A stretch of DNA of 64,000 nucleotides from Haberlea rhodopensis (lineage: Eukaryota; Streptophyta; Magnoliopsida; Lamiales; Gesneriaceae). The notes under the pieces are model-generated. The model was not told the origin of the DNA and did no database searches. It was given only the letters and a program-made list of their open reading frames with translations. The stretch spans positions 310,001-374,000 of the forward strand of contig CAJQUN010000396.1 of NCBI GenBank assembly GCA_907163345.1. The letters run 5' to 3'. Both the position numbers and the translations under genes were made by a program. Positions 57,925 to 64,000 of the stretch are shown here, piece after piece; positions within the stretch are counted from its first letter, which is position 1, and every line of letters starts with the position of its first letter.

Positions 57925-59455
57925 AAGCCAACAAGTTAAATGACGATAACTTTCTTTTGTGGAATCTGTAAGTCCTTGTAGGTCTCAGGGGACTCAGCCT
58001 TGACATTTTTATCCTTGAAGATCCGCCTGTACCGTCAAAGGTCATCGTTGATGACAAGGGGACTGAACTGATAAATCAAAGTTTCATCTCTTGGTGCAGG
58101 CAGGATCAATTACTTTTTTTCTTTTCTCCTTGCTGCCATGACGGAAGGTGTGCAAGGTCAAATGATTGGATGTTTAACATCTGCGCAAATCTTGATGAGA
58201 TTGTCCCGTTTCTTCATTTCAAGGTCAAAAGCTAAAGTAATGCAATACAAGCTTCAATTGCAGACCTTCAAGAAAGGTAATCTTAATATGAATGATTACT
58301 TAAGTAAAATGAAAAGCTATGTTGATATTTTGGCTGCCAGTGGACATCATTTAACAGAAGATGACCAAATACCCCATTAGTCCAAAACATGGCATCATTC
58401 ATCGGTTCTCCTGTCCCTACACGTCGCAACAAAATGGGTTGTCGAACGTTCTCTTATGGCTTAAGAATCACTGCCCTTTCATTTTTGGGCAGAGTTTCAT
58501 TATCGTCTCCCTACTCCAACTCTTTCTGGAGATATACCACTGCATAAACTATACAGTAAAGTTCCTGATTTTGCTTCCCTCAAGATCTTTGGATGCTTAT
58601 GCTTCCATTGCCTACGTTCTTATAATCATCATAAACTAGAATTAGATCAACCCCTTGCACCTTCATTGGTTACAGTGATAAGTATAAAGGCTATAAGTGC
58701 ATCAACAATGATGGTCGTGTTTACATCTCTCGCCATGTCAAATTCAATGAAAATTTCTTTCCTTTTGCTCAAAGTTCGGATAGCTCTTCGTCTCTCAAAA
58801 ACTCAAAATATTTCTTCTCTACCCACATCATCTGGTCTTTCTCTCCTAGTTCATACACTGCCTCTCTCCCACCAATCTCAATCTTCACTTCCTTCTTTGG
58901 CCACCTCAGATTCCACACTCTCTATCAATCCAGCAAGCAGTTCGTCTTCTATTTCTACTTCCACATCCCCCATTTCCTTTCCTCAATCCTTACCTTTCAC
59001 TTCACCAAACTTATCTAGTGCTTCTCAAGAGACTAACAGCATCTCTCCGCCTCCTATGAATGAGCGGGCCAAGGCTGGTGTCTTCAAACCTTGTATACTC
59101 ACTGCCAACTTGTCCACTATCTCATAACCATCCACTCTCAAGGAAGCTCAGCAACACCCAGAATGGATTAGTGCAATGAAATCTGAGTTTGATGCTCTTA
59201 TTCGTTACAAGACATGATCCCTGACAACAGTCCCTTCTCATACTGCTATCATTGGTTGTAAATGGGTTTTCAAAGTAAAAAAGAACCCGGATGGCTCTGT
59301 TGCTCGATATAAAGCATGTTTGGTAGCTTAGGTATACTCCCAAACTCAAGACTGGACTACCATGAAACATTAGTCCAGTGGTTAAATCCACAACCATTCG
59401 CATCATCTTAACCATTGCCATATCCAAAGGGTGGATTCTTATTGATATATTATTT
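57925..59455 (+). pseudogene. Relic copia element of the same lineage as 41177-54297
   Basis: Starts in gag with LNDDNFLLWNL, VLVGLRGLSLDIFILEDPPV and WCRQDQLLFF, closely like the split copia Gag. At about 58378 it jumps from late Gag (HHLTEDDQIP) to late integrase (HGIIHRFSCPYTSQQNG), so roughly the zinc knuckle to integrase core is deleted. It then runs through YKCINNDGRVYISRHVKFNE, a Ser/Pro linker, EWISAMKSEFDALI and CKWVFKVKKNPDGSVARYKA with many stops and frameshifts. It ends near 59450 where the next gypsy LTR begins. Confidence 0.8.
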
Positions 59456-59459
59456 AGAA

Positions 59460-60158
59460 GAACATGGATTGAAGTGTCATCTGATAAAAAAAAAAAATCA
59501 ACATATTTAATCGGTGTGTGATCCAGAATCTGAAATTATCGAAGGACGGAAGTAAAGAGCCAAAAGTCACTTCAAGTGTATTTGTCTTAATTAGAGTCAT
59601 GCATGTTAAGTAATTAGGTTCAAGTGTATGTGTCTTAATTAGAGTCATGCATGTAAGTAATTAGGTTCAAGTGTATTTGTCTTAATTAGAGTCATGCATG
59701 TTAAGTAATTATATTCAAATATATTTGTCTTAATTAGAGTCATGTATGTTAAGTAATTAGGTTCAAGTGTATTTGTGTTAATTAGATTCATGCATGTTAA
59801 GTAATTAGGTTCAAGTGTATTTGTGTTAATTAGATTCATGCATGTTAAGTGTTAGAAAATCTTTAAATAGTTGTATGTATTATCAAAGCAAGGGAGAGAC
59901 ATGAAATATATTAATCGTTTTGATTATTAGTGAAGATGGATTTCTTCTGATTAATTCAATTGTCATTTGGTGGATTCCTAGACATTGAATCATACACATA
60001 TTATACTAATCTTAGGTGGATTCCTTTGAAAAGTATAAGTCACTAAAAATTCTACGGATCCAAGTTCCTATCATCTGTTCCACAATCGACCACTACTTCT
60101 ACACAATTCTCCACGCACCGCGAGCTATCCCCTCTCAAAGCATCATTTAACGGTATCA
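59460..60158 (+). repeat. 5' LTR of the terminal gypsy element
   Basis: The right edge is set by GGTATCA (60152-60158) next to the primer-binding site. The left edge is uncertain, at the junction with the copia relic. It contains a six-copy 48-bp tandem repeat and, downstream of it, a TATA-like CTTTAAATAG (about 59860). Confidence 0.6.
59563..59850 (+). repeat. Six tandem 48-bp repeats in the LTR U3
   Basis: The landmark GAGTCATGCATG or GATTCATGCATG recurs at 59594, 59642, 59689, 59737, 59785 and 59833, a 47-48 bp period. The unit contains TAAGTAATTAGGTTCAAGTG and TATTTGTCTTAATTAGAGTC. It lies upstream of the probable TATA box, so it may be an enhancer-like array in U3. Confidence 0.92.
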
Positions 60159-60160
60159 AT

Positions 60161-60172
60161 TGGTATCAGAGC
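60161..60172 (+). other. Primer-binding site of the terminal gypsy element
   Basis: TGGTATCAGAGC, complementary to initiator tRNA-Met, 2 bases after the LTR and 13 bases before the gag ATG at 60185. Confidence 0.9.
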
Positions 60173-60184
60173 AAGGTTGTCGTC

Positions 60185-61150
60185 ATGCCTCCTCGACGAC
60201 AGGTCAACCCCAATGCACCTCCTAGATGTGAACGAGATCTCTGTGACATTGAATTGGAAGAATTAAGGAGACAAGTGCAACAACTGGAACAACGCCTTCT
60301 GGAACGTGAAGAATCACTTCATGAATCAGAAAGTGATATTCAAACCAATAATGAAGAGGAAAACCCTTTTTACAAGGATGCAAGTGTTCATGCCAGACCA
60401 CATCATCAGCGTAACCGAAGAGTTCAACCGAATTTCAATACTAGAGTGGACCTTCCTGAATTTGAAGGGAGAATTCAACCAGAGGAGTTCATTGACTGGT
60501 TGCACACAGTAAATCGGATCTTCGATTATCATGATGTCCCCGATAATCACAAGGTGAAACTAGTTGCTATAAAGTTAACAAAGCAGGCGTCCATTTGGTG
60601 GGAACACCTCAAAAGACAACGTGATCGAGAAGGAAAAGGACGGATTGAAACTTGGGAGAAGATGAAAAAAATTCTCAAGCGAAAATTCTTACCTGAACAT
60701 TATCGTCAAGTACATGTTCCTCAAATTTCATAATCACAAACAGCGGGACAAAACAGTGGAAGAATATAGCGCTGAATTTGAACGCCTTATGATGAGGTGT
60801 GAAGTAATGGAGCCGGAAGAACATACAATAGCCCGTTATCTCGGAGGATTACTACCCGAAGTTGCTAATGTAGTCCAATTACAACCATACTGGACATACG
60901 TTGATGTTTTCAAACTTGCTGTTAAGGTCGAAAAGCAAATCAATGATGCACCACGAACTGACTCTCGTTCTTGGAACAAGGAAGGTTTTTCCAAAGGCAA
61001 TTCTTACACAACAAAACCTTTCCAACCAAACAGAACAATCCCAACTAAGGTTCCTCCAAGGAAGAATGATGCAGAGAAGATAAGTCTTCCCAACACTTCT
61101 ACATCTAATTCCCGACAGTGCTATAACATGGCTTTGGACATATTGCTGTT
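60185..61150 (+). pseudogene. gag: Gypsy (chromovirus-type) gag relic
   Basis: ATG 60185 begins MPPRRQVNPNAPPRCERDLC followed by a Glu/Leu-rich coiled coil (ELRRQVQQLEQRLLEREESL). The Gag core follows: DLPEFEGRIQPEEFIDWLHT, LVAIKLTKQASIWWEHLKRQ, WEKMKKILKRKFLPEHYRQ. A frameshift near 60712 moves the continuation (TVEEYSAEFERLMMRCEVME) to another frame. The zinc knuckle near 61110-61160 (QCYNMALDILLLIVQ in one frame; a degraded C...C...GH...C in another) is frameshifted. Confidence 0.85.
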
Positions 61151-64000
61151 AATTGTCCAAACAAAAAAATCGTTTCACTCGTGGAACATGACGAGTCATT
61201 TGATGAAGGAGAAGCTACAGATGATGAAGCAGAAATGGAAGATGACGTTACTTATGCTGATCAGGGAGAAAGCCTTGTGGTTAGAAAATGTCTGAGTGTT
61301 ACTCAAGAAAAGGAGGATTGGCTTCGTCACAATATTTTCCACACCAAGTGCATTTCTGGTGGAAAAATATGCAGTATCATCATAGATGGAGGAAGCTTGT
61401 GAAAACATGGTGGCATCGGAGGTGGTAGACAAGTTGAAACTCCAAACAGAGGTACAACATCGTCCTTATAAGCTTTCTTGGCTTAGCAAAGGGAACAAGA
61501 TCAAGGTTGACAAAAAGTGCATGGTACAATTCTCAATTGGTAAGAATTATCAAGATTCTATTTGGTGTGATGTTGTTCCTATGGATGCTTGTCATTTATT
61601 GCTTGGCCGCCCTTGGCAATATGATCGGAAGGTTATTCATGATGGCCACAAGAACACATACCGTTTTGAGAAAGATGGAATGAAGATTATTTTGGGGCCT
61701 ACTAATCTGGAGGATGTCCCTAAATCTTCTAAGGGAGACGTCACTCTTCTGCTATCAAAATCTCAATTTAATGCAGTTCTTGAAGAGTCTGATGAAGTTT
61801 TCGCTCTTGTGGTTGTGGAAAAGAGTGAAGGAATTAAAGATATCCCTATAGAAATGCAGCTCTTACTTGATGAATTTCAGGATGTTATACCAAGTGAAAT
61901 TCCAGCGGGTCTTCCACCCATGAGGGATATTCAACATTGCATTGATTTAATTCCTGGTGCGTATATTCCAAACAAGGCAGCCTATAGAATGAATCCCAAA
62001 GAGCACGAAGAATTACAAAGATAAGTCTGAGATCTTATGGATAGAGGATTGTTACGGGAAAGCATGAGTCCATGTGCGGTCCCTGCTCTTTTGATCCCAA
62101 AGAAAGATGGTTTTTGGCGGATGTGTATTGACAGTAGAGCGGTGAATAAAATCACGATCAAGTATCGATTTCTCATTCCGCGCCTCGATGATCTACTTGG
62201 CCAACTCCATGGTGCGTCAATCTTCTCAAAGATTGACCTTCGAAGTGGCTACCACCAAATACGAATGAGGCCGGAGATGAATGGAAAATAGCATTCAAAA
62301 CAAGGGATGGACTTTATGAATGGATGGTGATGCCATTTGGACTTTCAAATGCTCCGAGCACATTTATGAGATTGATGAATCAAGTTTTCAAGCCTTATAT
62401 TGGCTTTATTGTATCCAGTGACGGCATAAAGGTGGATCCTAGTAAAGTGGAAGCTAATATAACTTGGCCAAATCCTACAACCATTCGAGAAGTAAGAAGC
62501 TTTCATGGCCTTGCTTCTTTCTATCGGCGTTTCATCAAGGGTTTCAGTACTCTTGTCGCTCCAATTACTGAATGCTTGAAAGGAGAAAAATTTCAATGGT
62601 CGAAAGATTCCCAGAAGAGTTTTGATCTCATCAAAAAGAAGATAACTGAAGCTCATGTCCTTGTACTTCCTAACTTTGATGAAATTTTTGAAGTAGATTG
62701 TGATGCTTCAAATGTCAGAATTGGTGGAGTTCTTAGCCAAGGTGGAAAGCCCATTACCTTTTACAGTGAAAAGTTGAATGGAAGTAGAAGAAATTATTCT
62801 ACTTATGATAAGGAGTTTTATGCCATTATCAGAACATTGGACCATTGGAATCATTATCTCATGACTAGAGAGTTCATCCTCTATTCAGATCATGAAGTGC
62901 TCAAGTACATTAATGGTCAACATAAACTCAATAGTCGACGAGCAAAGTGGGTTGAATTTCTTCAAGCCTATACTTTTCACATCAAGCATAAATCTGGCAA
63001 GCAGAATCAAGTGGCCGATGCTCTAAGTCGATGGCATTCCCTACTATCCGTGTTGCAAGTCGAAGTTCTGGGATTTGATGTTCTCAAGGAACAATACAAA
63101 AATGATCCTGACTTTGGTAACATATGGAAAGAGTGCTCAAATGGTCCATATAATCACTTCTTGTTACAGGATGGATTTCTATTCAAAAATAACCAACTGT
63201 GTGTTCCCCAAGGCTCTCTTCGAGAATCAATCATTAAGGAAGCACATGGGGGAGGGTTTGCTGGACATTTTGGAAGGGACAAGACTCTAGTTCGTGTTAA
63301 AGAAAATTTTTACTGGTTGAGAATGGACAGAGATGTGGCAAAGCATGTGGAGCGTTGTCGAATTTGTCATGTGGCCAAAACTCAAGGTCAAAATACGGGT
63401 TTGTACACACCTCTGCCCGTCCCAATAGCTCCATGGGAAGATATAAGTTTAGACTTTGTTGTGGGTTTACCAAGAACTCAGAGAAACAAGGATTCAATCA
63501 TGGTAGTAGTGGATCGATTCTCAAAAATGGCTCACTTCATACCATGCAACAAGACTATGGATGCTTCTAACATTGCAGATCTTTATTTCTGTGAAGTGGT
63601 AAAGCTACATGGTATTCCCAAGACTATGACTTCAGATCGCGATCCCATATTCAGTGAGTCATTTTTGGCGAACTCTTTGGCGAAAGATGGGAACCACTCT
63701 CCAGTTTAGTTCATCTCACCATCAACAAACTGATGGACAAACCGAAGTTGTCAATAGAAGTTTGGGGAATCTTTTGAGGAGCTTGGTACGTACTAATATT
63801 CGCCAATGGGATCTTAGTCTTGCCCAAGCCGAGTTTGCTTACAATCAATCCAAGAGTCAAACAACGGGTACTAGTCCGTTCAAAGTTGTTTATGACTGTA
63901 ATCCTAATAGTCCGTTGGACTTGGTTCCTATTCCCACTACTCATTCTTACGGTGGAGATGCTGAAGAAAAGGCAAAAAACATTAAGAAGATACATCTCCA
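61151..64000 (+). pseudogene. pol: Gypsy pol relic with deleted RT active site (continues past window)
   Basis: Protease: CSIIIDGGS near 61375, broken by a TGA at 61400. Then DVVPMDACHLLLGRPWQYDR and DVIPSEIPAGLPPMRDIQHC. RT: 62040-62400 with VPALLIPKKDGFWRMCIDSR, FSKIDLRSGYHQIRM, a frameshift near 62275, and MVMPFGLSNAPSTFMRLMNQ. At about 62400 VFKPYIG is followed at once by FIVSSDGIKVDPSKVEA, so the stretch holding the catalytic DD motif is missing. RNase H (VDCDASNVRIGGVLSQGGKP ... YSDHEVLKYI) and integrase (HFGRDKTLVRVKENFYWL, CRICHVAK, LDFVVGLPRTQRNKDSIMVV, TSDRDPIF, frameshift near 63670, HHQQTDGQTEVVNRSL) follow. It is dead as a replicating element. Confidence 0.88.

Overview
This is nuclear DNA from a flowering plant, probably a eudicot. 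It is AT-rich, has spliced genes with GT-AG introns and plant-type TATA boxes, and is packed with plant transposon families (SIRE-like and other Ty1/copia, Athila-like and chromovirus Ty3/gypsy, Mutator-like, PIF/Harbinger, hAT). The species cannot be named from the sequence. By my reading only two host genes are well supported; most of the rest is mobile DNA or its decay products.

Layout. 1-464: end of an LTR-like sequence. 471-2993: minus-strand SIRE-like copia fragment (gag, primer-binding site, one LTR carrying two unusual arrays of palindromic repeats). 3065-3674 and about 4340-4946: further LTR-type sequences. 7020-8900: host gene 1, four exons, a small conserved plant protein of unknown function. 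9637-10916: Harbinger MITE with TTA target duplication. 12198-15987: non-autonomous Mutator-like element (MULE) filled with TGCATG repeats. 16120-16602: inverted-repeat element. 17908-21882: host gene 2, a three-exon DUF1218 membrane protein gene. 22801-23156: inverted-repeat element. 23173-38102: a large MULE with a mudrA-type transposase relic (minus) and a Ulp1-like protease relic (plus), split by a very young Athila-like LTR element at 27082-32948. 38537-38922: hAT-like MITE, followed by a small secreted-protein candidate near 39080. 40881-54572: a copia element split by an almost intact Tekay-type gypsy element (45215-54057). 54988-56326: another MULE-type MITE. 57925-59455: relic copia copy. 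59460 to the window end: a decayed chromovirus gypsy element.

Most interesting signal: the elements at 12198-15987 and 23173-38102 share terminal sequence, have 9-bp target duplications, and both carry large same-polarity arrays built on TGCATG or TGCACG. They look like a non-autonomous and a once-autonomous member of one MULE family that gathers internal satellite arrays. Second: the SIRE-like LTR has an array of ATCGCC...GGCGAT palindromes upstream of its TATA box and a separate array of CTCTTCCCGAG hairpins with compensatory changes downstream of it.

All LTR divergences and repeat counts were made by eye and are approximate.
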